Shown here piece after piece: positions 26,435 to 35,495 of a stretch of DNA of 64,000 bases (position 1 is its first letter; every line of letters begins with the position of its first letter). The translations under genes and the position numbers were made by a program. The notes beneath the pieces are model-generated. The model was not told the origin of the DNA, made no database searches, and saw only the letters and a program-made list of their open reading frames with translations. Source of the DNA: an uncultured Candidatus Nemicrothrix sp. (GTDB lineage: Bacteria; Actinomycetota; Acidimicrobiia; Acidimicrobiales; Acidimicrobilacustridaceae); contig CAIPQK010000171.1 of the NCBI GenBank assembly GCA_903867185.1, positions 21,428 through 85,427 on the forward strand, read 5' to 3'.

Positions 26435-27979
26435 TCAAAGCGGACAGACTGCGACATCGCGGCGCCACACGCTCAAGCCGTCGACAACTCGGTCGACGTT
26501 GTAGCAACGGTCAAGCCATTCCCCGACAGGAAACGACTGAGGCCCGTACATTGCCCAGTCCGTATCGGGACGGGCTGCATCGATAACGACGACAGGCGGA
26601 TGCGCAGCGACGTCTTCGAAGAACATGTTCCAACGAGTTCGGAATGGTTCTGCACCTATCACGCTCTCGCTAAGCGGATGATCTCGACTGGCCCAATTCC
26701 CGGTGAGATAGCCATCGTGTAAAAAAATGCCCGTCGGGAGTCGATCAGCGGCGACGTAAACGTCGGGAAGCGCTCCCCAAACCAGGATTCGTTGATCGGC
26801 ATCAGTCGTGCTCTGCACATATCGACCAAGTGCAGTGAAGTTCGTGAGGTCGGGACGATGGATCACTGCCAACGCCACCATCACAACAAGAAGTCCAACC
26901 GTTATCGCAGTCAGTGTTTGCCAAACACGCCGTCCGGCGATGACAAGCGCGCAACCCGTGAGAACAGCTAATGGCGGGACCACCTGTTGGTAGTAATGGC
27001 CAAAGAATCGCAAACCGATTGGAATGACCAGTGCCGAAACGACAAGCCATACGAGCACTGTCGGATCTGCACGGAAGCGTCGCGCAACTGCGGCCCACAC
27101 CCCATAGAACAGCGGAAGATGTAAGACAACAAAAGAAAGTGTGAGAGCAGCTCCAATCGCTGTCGCCCTACCGATTGAAACTCCACCGCTGATGTAGTCG
27201 CTGTTGTCGGTCCAGACCCATCGGATCATTGTTGAACGGCCGAAGAACACAAAGATCGGAAGCGCAGCTGCTACAGCTCCAAACGCTGTCGCGCCAATCG
27301 TCAGACTCTTATCATTCGCCCGACGCACCGCCTCAAAAAGCACCACGATGCCGACCACGATGTATGGCTGTTTGCAATTGGCAGCGAGAACAACACATGA
27401 GCCGGCGAGCGCGAACCAAAGCGCAGGGGTTCGCTTCGACTCTCGAGCCACAACAACACAAAGGACGGCAGCTGAAGCGGGCAAGAGCCCCCACAATTCG
27501 AAATTTGCTGCCTGCGCATCCGGCGGCAAGAACAACGCCGTTCCGATAATGGCCAAGACCCCGGCGAATAGCGCGGCACGACGAGACGTCGAGAGTCGTC
27601 GAACAAGTTCAGCGACAACCACACCATTAAGGAAGATCAACAACGCCAGAACAATCCGAACGGCGCGCATGTCGACGCTCCATTCGCGAATGAGCGAATA
27701 CATCACCGGGGCCACCGGGGGTTTGCGGTCAATAACGTCGACATAGAGCCGACCGCCATTGCGGAGTACGTCACCGGTGACAGCCAGATACGACTCGTCG
27801 CGGTCAAACATTCCGTTAGAGAGAATTCCAGGTGCACGCGAAACAACGGTTGCTAGGCCGAGGACACTCACCATCCACGCGCCCCACGACATACGCGAGC
27901 GAACAGGCTCAATGGCCTCGCTACATCGACGAGCGACCTTCGCCCATCGCTGCTTGGTCAGATCGACTGTGGTGGTCAC
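26435..27979 (-). CDS. GT39/ArnT-like membrane glycosyltransferase
   Basis: Polytopic protein of 514 residues. The first outer loop holds FDRDESYLAVTGDVLRNGG and DVIDRKPP, the Asp-Glu and Lys-Pro-Pro pattern of GT-C family 39 transferases that use polyprenyl-phosphate sugars. About ten helices follow, then a soluble tail of about 150 residues. GTG 27979 was chosen because AGGAG lies 7 nt before it, and the longer frame would cross the divergent gene. Acceptor unknown. Confidence 0.75.
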   Translation of the reverse strand: MTTTVDLTKQRWAKVARRCSEAIEPVRSRMSWGAWMVSVLGLATVVSRAPGILSNGMFDRDESYLAVTGDVLRNGGRLYVDVIDRKPPVAPVMYSLIREWSVDMRAVRIVLALLIFLNGVVVAELVRRLSTSRRAALFAGVLAIIGTALFLPPDAQAANFELWGLLPASAAVLCVVVARESKRTPALWFALAGSCVVLAANCKQPYIVVGIVVLFEAVRRANDKSLTIGATAFGAVAAALPIFVFFGRSTMIRWVWTDNSDYISGGVSIGRATAIGAALTLSFVVLHLPLFYGVWAAVARRFRADPTVLVWLVVSALVIPIGLRFFGHYYQQVVPPLAVLTGCALVIAGRRVWQTLTAITVGLLVVMVALAVIHRPDLTNFTALGRYVQSTTDADQRILVWGALPDVYVAADRLPTGIFLHDGYLTGNWASRDHPLSESVIGAEPFRTRWNMFFEDVAAHPPVVVIDAARPDTDWAMYGPQSFPVGEWLDRCYNVDRVVDGLSVWRRDVAVCPL

Positions 27980-28075
27980 TGAGGTCTCCTGCACCGACCC
28001 GAGGGTCGGGCCATGGACCGCCCTGGACGCCGAGAGGTCGCCCAAGATGATGACAGACACGTAGCCTCGGCGGGA

Positions 28076-28618
28076 ATGAGCCTTGCACCCATCAACCCAG
28101 GAACTCCAGACCCTGCATCGCTTGCCGATCGCCAGGCAATCAGCGATGTCCTCCTCGCCTATTGCCGGGGCATTGATCGCTTGGACCGTGAACTCGTCGC
28201 CAGTTGCTTCCACAGCGATGCCACCGACACCCACGGATCATTTCAAGGAACAATCGGCGAATTCATCGACTGGGCCTTCGGCCTTTTAACCAAGTACGAC
28301 GCCACGATGCATATGGTCGCCAACCACCTCGCAACCATCCACGGCGATGCTGCCGTCGCCGAAACCTACGGAATTGCCTACCACCGCTCTTCTGAGCCTG
28401 ACCCGCGCCGTAATCTCACCGTTGGCTTCCGCTATCTCGACCGACTCGAACGACGAGAAAACGGGCCGTGGCGAATCGCTCGGCGCATCGCGACCACAGA
28501 ATGGGTCAACGCCCCCGGTGCCGGTTCTGAGTGGCCGATTCCGGCAGACTCCGCTGTAGGAAAACGCGATCACACCGATCCGCTCTATCAGTTGCTAGAA
28601 GATCTCACGAACGATTAG
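28076..28618 (+). CDS. SnoaL-like (NTF2-fold) protein
   Basis: Protein of 180 residues of the SnoaL-like/NTF2 fold, with the N-terminal helix DRQAISDVLLAYCRGIDRLD and the dyad region CFHSDATDTHGSF, followed by ATMHMVANHLATIHGD. Members include polyketide cyclases, dehydratases and hydroxylating-dioxygenase small subunits, so the reaction is open. The zinc dehydrogenase starts 45 nt downstream and may act in the same pathway. Confidence 0.75.
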   Translation: MSLAPINPGTPDPASLADRQAISDVLLAYCRGIDRLDRELVASCFHSDATDTHGSFQGTIGEFIDWAFGLLTKYDATMHMVANHLATIHGDAAVAETYGIAYHRSSEPDPRRNLTVGFRYLDRLERRENGPWRIARRIATTEWVNAPGAGSEWPIPADSAVGKRDHTDPLYQLLEDLTND

Positions 28619-28663
28619 TCACAATGCGATGGCTCCAGCCCATCGCACACCCCAGGGAGAACC

Positions 28664-29599
28664 ATGCGCGCAGTTCGTTGTCCAGAAGGAATACCAACCG
28701 TTGTCGATGTTCCTGAGCCGACAGGCGACGGAGTACTTGTCACGGTGGCGTCGGCCGGAATTTGTGGTTCCGACCTTCACCTCTTGAGTTTCAGTCTTCC
28801 TGCCACGTTTGGACACGAGTTCGCCGGCACGCTCGCCGACGGCACCCCTGTAGCGGTTGAACCGATTGATCCCTGCCACGTGTGCGATGCCTGCATCGAC
28901 GGCAACACGCAACTCTGCGTCCGCGGACCATCGATGGCGTTCGGAGTTGGACGCGATGGAGGCATGGCCGAGAAGGTTCTCGTGCCCACGTCATCGATTG
29001 CACGACTTCCGGTCGGAGTCGAAGCATCGAATGGCTGCCTGGTGGAACCTCTTGCGGTTGCCGTCCATGGTGTCCGACGCGGAAACATTCGTGGCAGCCA
29101 CCGCGTCGCCGTCATTGGTGGCGGAACAATCGGACAAACCGCACTCGTCGTTGCTCAGCAAACAGGCGCAAAGGTCGACCTCTCCGCTCGCCATGAACGT
29201 CAGATCGAAGCCGCCACTCGCCTTGGGGCTGGTTCTCTCGACGGAAACGGCTACGACGTCGTCATCGAAGCGGCAGGGACTGCATCGGCACTCGCAGAGG
29301 CCGCTGACCGCTGCCGGCCCGGCGGAACCATCGTTTTGTTGGGCAGTTACTGGGACGGAACCGTCGAGATGCCAGGCATGGCCATCGGCATGAAAGAGCT
29401 CACGCTTGTTCCTGCTGTCATGTACGGCCGCAGCGGGCCTTCACGCGATGTCGACGTGGCCGCCACGATCCTTGCCCAGCGGCCCGAGATATCCGACATC
29501 ATCGTCACGCATCGATTCCCACTCGATGCAGCAGCAGAAGCATTTGCGGTTGCTGCCGATCGATCGGCTGGCGCCATCAAGGTTGTCCTCGAACCCTGA
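28664..29599 (+). CDS. Zinc-dependent medium-chain alcohol dehydrogenase
   Basis: Protein of 311 residues. Catalytic zinc ligands are Cys in GICGSDLH and His-Glu in FGHEFAG, and a structural zinc site is CHVCDACIDGNTQLC. The Rossmann loop is VIGGGTIGQTAL. It is slightly short for the family. ATG start with GGGAG upstream. Substrate unknown. It is convergent with the glutaredoxin gene. Confidence 0.88.
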   Translation: MRAVRCPEGIPTVVDVPEPTGDGVLVTVASAGICGSDLHLLSFSLPATFGHEFAGTLADGTPVAVEPIDPCHVCDACIDGNTQLCVRGPSMAFGVGRDGGMAEKVLVPTSSIARLPVGVEASNGCLVEPLAVAVHGVRRGNIRGSHRVAVIGGGTIGQTALVVAQQTGAKVDLSARHERQIEAATRLGAGSLDGNGYDVVIEAAGTASALAEAADRCRPGGTIVLLGSYWDGTVEMPGMAIGMKELTLVPAVMYGRSGPSRDVDVAATILAQRPEISDIIVTHRFPLDAAAEAFAVAADRSAGAIKVVLEP

Positions 29600-29614
29600 T
29601 CACACAGGTCGTCG

Positions 29615-29866
29615 TTACTTATTTGCCTCGCGTACGACGGCCATTAATTCAGTGATGGACGGATTCACGAGAATCTCATCGCCAACCAACACGCTCGGAA
29701 CGGTTTCGCTTCCGATGCGTTGATTCAAAAGCGCGCGCGCTTCATCGTCTTCCCAGATGTTGCGCAATTCAACTTCGAGCCCGTGTTGTTCGATGCCCGA
29801 AAACAACATGCGACAAAACGGGCAATGGGGTCGCCAGAGAACAACCGGAATGATCGGGTCGGCCAT
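29615..29866 (-). CDS. Glutaredoxin-like protein (CPFC)
   Basis: Thioredoxin-fold protein of 83 residues with active site WRPHCPFCRML and the cis-Pro segment SETVPSVLVGDEI. In actinobacteria such proteins can act as mycoredoxins, though Mrx1 has a different active-site dipeptide. ATG 29866 gives a compact glutaredoxin. It follows the DsbA-like gene by 7 nt, so the two are co-transcribed. Confidence 0.85.
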   Translation of the reverse strand: MADPIIPVVLWRPHCPFCRMLFSGIEQHGLEVELRNIWEDDEARALLNQRIGSETVPSVLVGDEILVNPSITELMAVVREANK

Positions 29867-29873
29867 GGAGAAC

Positions 29874-30551
29874 TCAGTCGAACGAAAGTGGATCGCGCAG
29901 CGAACGCTTGAGTTCAGCGAAACCTGGCGTGCGCGCAAGGGTCTGCACCGCGTCCCAGAGTTCAACCGCAGCAGCGCCGCGAGGAATCGAAGAAATCACG
30001 GGACCGAACAACGAGGCTTCGCGATCGGTGCCTGGAGCAAACGTAAGGATCGGCGTTCCGACGTCACGACCAGTGCGGCTGAGTGAGAGTTCGGTTTCTT
30101 CGCGAAGAAGCACATCCCACGACTCGTCATCAGCGGCAGCAGCCAGTGACGCATTAAGCCCAGCAGCAGCGACAACCTCGGCAACGAGATTCTCAGGGAT
30201 TGGCTCGCCACCGAACACGGCCACAGAAACGCCGTCGTGATGCATGCGTTCACCGGCAGCGGTGTAGAGCGCAGCCACTGCGTCATTGCCACCCTCAGCA
30301 CGTGCCGCTGCAGCTACACGCAGCAGACGGCGTCCAAGCCCATGCAACGACGGATAGGCCGGCGGAAACTTTGAGTAATCAGTGTCTTCGTTGACGATCG
30401 CCAATGCGATGAACTTCCATTCGATCGAAACGTCACGTTGTTGCGCGACCTCAACCACCCAACGGCTGGTGACCCAGGCAAATGGGCAGATGGGATCGAA
30501 AAAGAATTCAAGATCAGAAGAAGAAGCCATAACGACACGATAGGTCGGCAT
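29874..30551 (-). CDS. DsbA/FrnE-type thioredoxin-fold protein, mycothiol-dependent nitroreductase-like
   Basis: Protein of 225 residues. The N-terminal FFFDPICPFAWVTSRW matches the family of Mycobacterium tuberculosis Rv2466c, but the resolving Cys of CPWC is Ala here, leaving a single Cys. The insert is alpha-helical and the cis-Pro strand is GTPILTFAPG. It is probably a redox or mycothiol-linked enzyme in the cytoplasm. GGAAG precedes the ATG at 30551, and a second ATG lies at 30530. The adjacent glutaredoxin supports a thiol-redox role. Confidence 0.78.
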   Translation of the reverse strand: MPTYRVVMASSSDLEFFFDPICPFAWVTSRWVVEVAQQRDVSIEWKFIALAIVNEDTDYSKFPPAYPSLHGLGRRLLRVAAAARAEGGNDAVAALYTAAGERMHHDGVSVAVFGGEPIPENLVAEVVAAAGLNASLAAAADDESWDVLLREETELSLSRTGRDVGTPILTFAPGTDREASLFGPVISSIPRGAAAVELWDAVQTLARTPGFAELKRSLRDPLSFD

Positions 30552-30576
30552 TCGCTCTTCCGTCAGACCAATAGTT

Positions 30577-30921
30577 TTAGAATGCTGACTCGATCACAGT
30601 CACTTCCCTGCCAACCACACAGGCCACGTCGAAGCGCAGTGAGCCAGCAACCACGCCACAGGCGTTGAGCCACATCAGTGACAGCTTTCGTAATCGTGCT
30701 TGTTTCGCCGGTGTCACCGCTGCAGCGGGTGAACCGTAAGCGTCGCTTGAACGAGTCTTGACCTCACAGAACACCACCAACCGATCACGTACGAGCACGA
30801 GGTCTATTTCACCCTCTCGGCAACGCCAGTTGCGATCGACAACGACATAGCCGCGTTGCTCGTACCACCGTGCGGTCAAGTTTTCGCCGTGGGACCCGAG
30901 AGCCCGACGACCGGCGGTCAA
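30577..30921 (-). CDS. YraN family endonuclease-like protein (UPF0102)
   Basis: Protein of about 114 residues with the family pattern HGENLTARWYEQRGY, then GEIDLVLV and VFCEVKTRS, a PD-(D/E)XK-like nuclease core. No ATG or GTG fits. A TTG at 30921 with GAAGGT upstream is the best start and lies just after the DUF2469 stop. It is the last gene of the ribosomal-protein/tRNA-methylation operon. Confidence 0.85.
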   Translation of the reverse strand: MTAGRRALGSHGENLTARWYEQRGYVVVDRNWRCREGEIDLVLVRDRLVVFCEVKTRSSDAYGSPAAAVTPAKQARLRKLSLMWLNACGVVAGSLRFDVACVVGREVTVIESAF

Positions 30922-30934
30922 CCGAGTTGGACCT

Positions 30935-31237
30935 TCACGGGAGTCGCAGCTCTTCGCGTGGCAACTCTTCGATATTGACGTCTTTGAATGTGACCACTCG
31001 GACGTGAGAAACGAATCGGTTCTGTCTGTACATATCCCAAACCCACGCGTCACGAAGTTCGATCTCAACCCGAGAGCGACCGTTTTCATTCACAACGCTC
31101 TGATTGACCTCGTTCGCCAAGTAGAACCGTCGCTCAGTTTCAACAACGAACCGGAACATGGGACAGACATCTTTGTACTCGCGGTAAAGCTGCAATTCGA
31201 CGTCGGACTCGTACTCTTCGAGATCCTCAGCACTCAT
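30935..31237 (-). CDS. DUF2469 family protein
   Basis: Acidic protein of 100 residues beginning MSAEDLEEYESDVELQLYREY, typical of the actinobacterial DUF2469 family (for example Rv2901c), usually located between rplS and yraN. Function unknown. In mycobacteria lepB and rnhB also lie in this interval, but here they are absent. Confidence 0.88.
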   Translation of the reverse strand: MSAEDLEEYESDVELQLYREYKDVCPMFRFVVETERRFYLANEVNQSVVNENGRSRVEIELRDAWVWDMYRQNRFVSHVRVVTFKDVNIEELPREELRLP

Positions 31238-31310
31238 GAGCAACTCCCACCGAAAGAAATGCGACCAGCGTTGGTCACGGCTGACCAGTGGCCAGCGCGA
31301 GGCGCGACAC

Positions 31311-31655
31311 TCAGTCGCGCTTCTCCTTGATCTTGGCAGCCTTGCCGACACGATCACGCAAGTAATAGAGCTTGGCTCGACGAACATCGCCTCGGCTCAC
31401 AACTTCGATCTTGGCCACGATTGGGGAATGAATCGGGAAGGTGCGCTCGACGCCAACGCCGAAACTCACCTTGCGGACGGTGAAGGTCTCTTGAAGCCCA
31501 CCGCCCTGACGGCGGATAACTGCGCCCTGAAAGAGCTGCACGCGCTCGCGGGTTCCTTCGACCACTCGGACGTGGACTTTGAGCGTGTCGCCGGGGCCGA
31601 ACTGAGGCACGTCGTCGCGGAGGCTCTGGGCGTCGATGAGGTCGATGGCGTTCAT
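31311..31655 (-). CDS. rplS: 50S ribosomal protein L19
   Basis: Ribosomal protein of 114 residues with the conserved [18 protein letters not shown] and [10 protein letters not shown] segments and the C-terminal [20 protein letters not shown]. It sits at the 30S-50S interface. It follows trmD by 133 nt, so it may have its own leader or be read from the upstream operon. Confidence 0.97.
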   Translation of the reverse strand: MNAIDLIDAQSLRDDVPQFGPGDTLKVHVRVVEGTRERVQLFQGAVIRRQGGGLQETFTVRKVSFGVGVERTFPIHSPIVAKIEVVSRGDVRRAKLYYLRDRVGKAAKIKEKRD

Positions 31656-31676
31656 TGAAGTGTCCTGGCTGCGATG

Positions 31677-31692
31677 CCCACCCGAAGGTGGG
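31677..31692 (-). promoter_or_regulatory. Small UUCG-loop hairpin in the trmD-rplS interval
   Basis: CCCACC/GGTGGG closes a TTCG loop on the minus strand, 21 nt before rplS. It could be an attenuator, a processing site or a weak terminator. No function is established by the sequence. Nothing else was seen in this 133-nt gap. Confidence 0.35.
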
Positions 31693-31788
31693 TCAAGAAG
31701 TGAAATCGGGACCGGGATCGGTAGCCCGAGGGAATGGTCATGCTAGGCGGAGCGCTCCCCGAACGGCAAAGCGCCGAATGGCCCTTAC

Positions 31789-32520
31789 TCAGGCCCGCAG
31801 GTCGGGATCAGCCAACAAGGCCTGTTCATCATCGGAAAGCCCACCGCGGGCCTCGATCAAGTCGGGCCGAGAGGCCAGCGTCCGCTCGAGGGCCCGGGCC
31901 CGACGCCATCGGGCGATTCGGCCGTGATCGCCAGAGCGCAGGACCTCAGGAACGTCCATCCCCCGAAATTCCGCCGGCTTGGTGAACTGCGGATATTCGA
32001 GCAGGCCCTCGCTAAAGGACTCATCGCCCGCTGAAGCGGAATTACCCATCACCCCAGGCACCAGCCGTCCTACGGCCTCTAGGACCACCATGGAGGCCAC
32101 CTCGCCGCCACCGAGGACGTAGTCGCCAATCGAAAGTTCCCCATCACAGAGATCTGTCCGAACTCGATCGTCAACGCCTTCGTAACGACCGCACAAAAGC
32201 GAGAACCCACCGGAGCTCGCTAAGTCCTGCGCCATGGCCTGATCGAGACGACGCCCACCGGGTCCGAGCAGGAACAGTGGTCGAGGCGGATCGGCAGCTT
32301 CGACAGAGGCATAGATCGGTTCGGGACGAAGCACCATGCCTGCTCCCCCACCAAATGGTGAGTCATCCACTGTGCGATGAACATCGGTGGTGTGTTCGCG
32401 CAAATCGTGAACGCGGACATCGAGCAGACCCTTCGCCGTCGCACGGCCCAGAAGACTTTGTCCCGCAAATCCCGACACCATGTCAGGGAAGATTGTGAAG
32501 ACGTCGATGCGCACGGGCAC
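31789..32520 (-). CDS. trmD: tRNA (guanine-N1)-methyltransferase
   Basis: SPOUT methyltransferase of 243 residues that makes m1G37 in tRNAs. Knot motifs are clear: LLCGRYEGVDDRV, ELSIGDYVLGGGE, and the N-terminal DVFTIFPDMV. GTG start directly abuts the rimM stop. Confidence 0.96.
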   Translation of the reverse strand: MPVRIDVFTIFPDMVSGFAGQSLLGRATAKGLLDVRVHDLREHTTDVHRTVDDSPFGGGAGMVLRPEPIYASVEAADPPRPLFLLGPGGRRLDQAMAQDLASSGGFSLLCGRYEGVDDRVRTDLCDGELSIGDYVLGGGEVASMVVLEAVGRLVPGVMGNSASAGDESFSEGLLEYPQFTKPAEFRGMDVPEVLRSGDHGRIARWRRARALERTLASRPDLIEARGGLSDDEQALLADPDLRA

Positions 32521-33003
32521 TTACTCCTCGTCGAGAAGTTCGAAGAGACCGTCAGGAACATCAACAACAAGGCGACCTTGCTCGTCGCGTCCTTCAAGAA
32601 AGCGCAACGGGACTAGTGCCCCCGTGTCGAGAACAAGCAGATCGCTGGCGGGGTTGTCCTGCACTGCTTGCACAACACCGCGATCGGTGCCGTCGGGCTC
32701 TACGACAGGTGACCCGATGAGTTCATGCACCCACAACGCGTCGGGATCGTCGTTTTCCAAAACTTCGGCCGAAAGTACGAGACCAGAAATTGCTTCGGCC
32801 CCTTCACGTCCGGACACACCTTCGAAGGTCACGATCCAACGATGCTGATGTGGACGTGATGCCGTGATCAGAAATTCACGATCGCCAGAAAACAGACGCG
32901 TGCCGGGAGCGACGCGACCCTTCTCGGTCGTGGTGAGAGCAACGACGACATCGCCGCGCACTCCATGCGGTTTGTCGATTCGGCCGACCTCGAGGAGGTT
33001 CAC
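32521..33003 (-). CDS. rimM: 16S rRNA processing protein RimM
   Basis: Protein of about 160 residues. The N-terminal LLEVGRIDKPHGVRGDV is the RimM signature, and the C-terminal PRC-barrel part includes LLVLDTGALVPL. It assists 30S maturation with S19. The GTG at 33003 is four bases after the khpA stop. An ATG at 33033 inside khpA is an alternative. Confidence 0.93.
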   Translation of the reverse strand: MNLLEVGRIDKPHGVRGDVVVALTTTEKGRVAPGTRLFSGDREFLITASRPHQHRWIVTFEGVSGREGAEAISGLVLSAEVLENDDPDALWVHELIGSPVVEPDGTDRGVVQAVQDNPASDLLVLDTGALVPLRFLEGRDEQGRLVVDVPDGLFELLDEE

Positions 33004-33007
33004 CGGA

Positions 33008-33295
33008 TCAGTCGAGGAACTCGACCTCGACATCGCCACCGTCACGGGCAGCGGCGGCGCGCACGACGGTGCGGATCGACTGCGCAACACGACCGCGCTT
33101 GCCGATGACGCGACCCATGTCGCCAGGACCAACGCGTACGTTGAGCACTGACTTACGGCCGCGAGCGTCGAGTTCGATTTCGACGGCGGAAGGATCCTCG
33201 ACGAGTTGCTGAACGACGTAGGTCAACACAGCCTTGGCTGTGGTGTAGTCGGGAGTTTCTTCCGACGCGTCGACGGTTTCGGCGACGTCGCTCAC
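33008..33295 (-). CDS. khpA: KH-domain RNA-binding protein (KhpA-like)
   Basis: Protein of 95 residues. A single type-II KH domain carries the GxxG loop [16 protein letters not shown]. An N-terminal extension of about 20 acidic residues is present. GTG 33295 overlaps the rpsP stop in GTGA. KhpA proteins sit between rpsP and rimM in many Gram-positive genomes and bind structured RNAs, sometimes with KhpB. Confidence 0.9.
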   Translation of the reverse strand: MSDVAETVDASEETPDYTTAKAVLTYVVQQLVEDPSAVEIELDARGRKSVLNVRVGPGDMGRVIGKRGRVAQSIRTVVRAAAARDGGDVEVEFLD

Positions 33296-33555
33296 GATGC
33301 TGCGCCGGTGAACTGCTCCCAAGCGCCAGAGATCTTCAGAAGCTTCTCGACAACTTCAGTGGGCTGCGCGCCCTTCTGAAGCCAGGCAACGGCCTTGTCA
33401 TTGTCGATGGTGATCTCAGATGGCTCGGTACGAGGGTTGTAGTGACCCACGATTTCGATAAAACGGCCGTTGCGCGGCGAGCGCGCATCGGCGGCAACGA
33501 CGCGGTACGTCGGCTGCTTGGTCTTTCCCATCCGCATGAGGCGGAGCTTCACCAC
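33292..33555 (-). CDS. rpsP: 30S ribosomal protein S16
   Basis: Protein of 87 residues starting (V)[19 protein letters not shown], the standard S16 N-terminus, and [11 protein letters not shown]. Two tandem GTG codons at 33555 are the likely start, after an AGAGAG stretch. The longer upstream frame was rejected because S16 starts here in the family. Confidence 0.95.
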   Translation of the reverse strand: MVKLRLMRMGKTKQPTYRVVAADARSPRNGRFIEIVGHYNPRTEPSEITIDNDKAVAWLQKGAQPTEVVEKLLKISGAWEQFTGAAS

Positions 33556-33646
33556 GAGGTTTCTCTCTTCTGCTGGTCGTGCAAGAACGGAACTGCGAAC
33601 GTTTTCGGCCGAACCCATCGGGACGGCTGAGCGGCCTTCAATCGTG

Positions 33647-33667
33647 GCCCGCAATGCCGTCGCGGGC
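33647..33667 (-). terminator. Hairpin after ffh
   Basis: Stem GCCCGC/GCGGGC with a 9-nt loop, 12 nt beyond the ffh stop and before rpsP on the same strand. No U-tract, so termination may be partial. The remaining 90 nt to rpsP hold no clear promoter. Confidence 0.4.
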
Positions 33668-33678
33668 AAGTTGAGAAC

Positions 33679-35181
33679 TCAGCCGAGGCCGAAGGGGTCA
33701 CTTTCGGGACCACCGGGAAGGCCGGGAAGGCGCAATCCGCCGCCCGGCTGAGCCCCGCCTAAACCGGCTTCAAAATCGGGTAATCGCAGCGGGGCCTTGC
33801 CCTTTGGGGCGACTCGACCGCCCCCGGTGGAGCGGCCACCCGGCCCCTTCGCTTTGCCTTTGGCAACTTTGCGACGTGACTTGGTGAGCCGCTTGGTTCC
33901 GGCCCCACCCATGCGCTTCATCATCTTCGACATCTCTTTGAACTGTTTGATGAGCTCGCCCACCCGAGCTGGTTCCGTACCCGAACCAGTCGCAATTCGG
34001 ACTCGACGGGACTGATCGATGAGATCGGGATCGACCCGTTCGGCCGGGGTCATTGAGCGAATGATGGCTTCGACTCGCGCGATTTCACGGTCGTCGATCT
34101 GCGCGTTCTTCACTTCTTTGGGGATGCCCGGCATCATGCCGAGTACTCCCGAAAGCGGGCCCATCTTTTTCAGTTGCTGCATCTGATCGAGAAAATCTTC
34201 GAGGGTGAATTGGCCCTCAAGTAGTCGTGTCGCCGCAGCTTCTGCCTGATCCTTTTCGAAGACTTCTTCGGCCTTTTCAATAAGCGTGAGCATGTCGCCC
34301 ATGCCCAAGATTCGACCAGCGAGACGATCCGGATGAAAGAGGTCGAAGTCGCGAAGTTTTTCACCCGTCGATGTGAACGCGATCGGACGACCGACGACTT
34401 CCTTAACACTGAGTGCCGCACCACCGCGCGCGTCACCATCGAGTTTGGTCAGGATGACGCCATCGAGTTCGAGAGTTGCATGAAATGCTTCGGCAGTGTT
34501 GACCGCGTCTTGACCAGTCATCGCATCGATGACAAGGAACGTGTAATCGGGATCGACTGCTTCTGAAATGCGACGAACTTCGTCCATCAAATCAGCGTCG
34601 ATAGCAAGCCGACCAGCAGTATCGACGATCACAATGTCGCGGCCGGTCTTACGAGCTTCAGTCAGCCCGCTTTTCGCAACCTGCACTGGATCGGTGTCCT
34701 CGGAGAAAACGGGAACTTCGATCTGGCGTCCGAGCGTGCGCAACTGCTCGACCGCTGCTGGACGTTGAAGATCGGCGCCAACGAGAAGCGGATGACGTCC
34801 TTGACTTTTGAACCATCGAGCCAACTTCGCCGAGTTTGTTGTCTTACCCGAACCCTGCAAACCCGCCATTAGGACAACAGTTGGAGGCTTTGAGTTATAG
34901 GTAATGCGAATGGTTTCGCCGCCGAGAGTGGCAGTGAGTTCATCGTTGACGATCTTGACCATCTGCTGGCCAGGATTCAGCGCTTTCGAAACTTCTTCAC
35001 CAACCGCTCGGTCGCGGATTCGCGCACAGAAATTCTTGACAACGTTGAAGTTGACGTCGGCTTCGAGGAGCGCAAGGCGGATCTCGCGCAGCGCTTCATC
35101 GACGTCGGCTTCGGAGAGTTTCCCTTTGCCCTTGAGTTTTCCGAGGACAGACTCAAACCTGTCTGAAAGTGACTCGAACAT
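33679..35181 (-). CDS. ffh: Signal recognition particle protein
   Basis: SRP GTPase of 500 residues that targets nascent membrane and secreted proteins. NG domain: GLQGSGKTT, DTAGRLAID, TKLDGDARGG. M domain: the RNA-binding SRRVRIATGSG and Met-rich KEMSKMMKRMGG. The C-terminus is a Lys/Gly/Pro-rich tail. It shares one base with the preceding small membrane protein gene and lies downstream of ftsY. Confidence 0.97.
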   Translation of the reverse strand: MFESLSDRFESVLGKLKGKGKLSEADVDEALREIRLALLEADVNFNVVKNFCARIRDRAVGEEVSKALNPGQQMVKIVNDELTATLGGETIRITYNSKPPTVVLMAGLQGSGKTTNSAKLARWFKSQGRHPLLVGADLQRPAAVEQLRTLGRQIEVPVFSEDTDPVQVAKSGLTEARKTGRDIVIVDTAGRLAIDADLMDEVRRISEAVDPDYTFLVIDAMTGQDAVNTAEAFHATLELDGVILTKLDGDARGGAALSVKEVVGRPIAFTSTGEKLRDFDLFHPDRLAGRILGMGDMLTLIEKAEEVFEKDQAEAAATRLLEGQFTLEDFLDQMQQLKKMGPLSGVLGMMPGIPKEVKNAQIDDREIARVEAIIRSMTPAERVDPDLIDQSRRVRIATGSGTEPARVGELIKQFKEMSKMMKRMGGAGTKRLTKSRRKVAKGKAKGPGGRSTGGGRVAPKGKAPLRLPDFEAGLGGAQPGGGLRLPGLPGGPESDPFGLG

Positions 35182-35495
35182 CAGGCTGCGACCTCGGTGT
35201 CGGCGCCATCAAACGCGAAATCGGCGTCGTGGTCATGGCCGTGATCATGGTCGTGACTGCGCGACATCAGTCCGATCTGTCGGCCGATGACAATGCCGAT
35301 CACGACTCCAACGGTGACGGCGCCAACGATTTTCCAACCAAGGGCACGCGTGACCACCGCGCTTCCCTTCACCGGCAGCGCTCCAACTTTGAACCCAGCA
35401 CGAAAGGTAAGCCCCAGTGACGCAACCAGCACCTTCATGGGAAGGGCAATTGCTCGCCACGCAATATGCACCGGAAATGTTACGAGTTTTTTCAT
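35181..35495 (-). CDS. Small His/Asp-rich membrane protein between ftsY and ffh
   Basis: Protein of 104 residues. A Gly/Val-rich membrane helix, VGAVTVGVVIGIVIGRQIGL, lies in the middle, after a basic amphipathic N-terminus. The C-terminal tail contains SHDHDHGHDHD, a likely metal-binding stretch, and then acidic residues. No family was recognised. It overlaps ftsY (ATGA) and ffh (1 base), so it is made together with both SRP GTPases. Confidence 0.75.
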   Translation of the reverse strand: MKKLVTFPVHIAWRAIALPMKVLVASLGLTFRAGFKVGALPVKGSAVVTRALGWKIVGAVTVGVVIGIVIGRQIGLMSRSHDHDHGHDHDADFAFDGADTEVAA

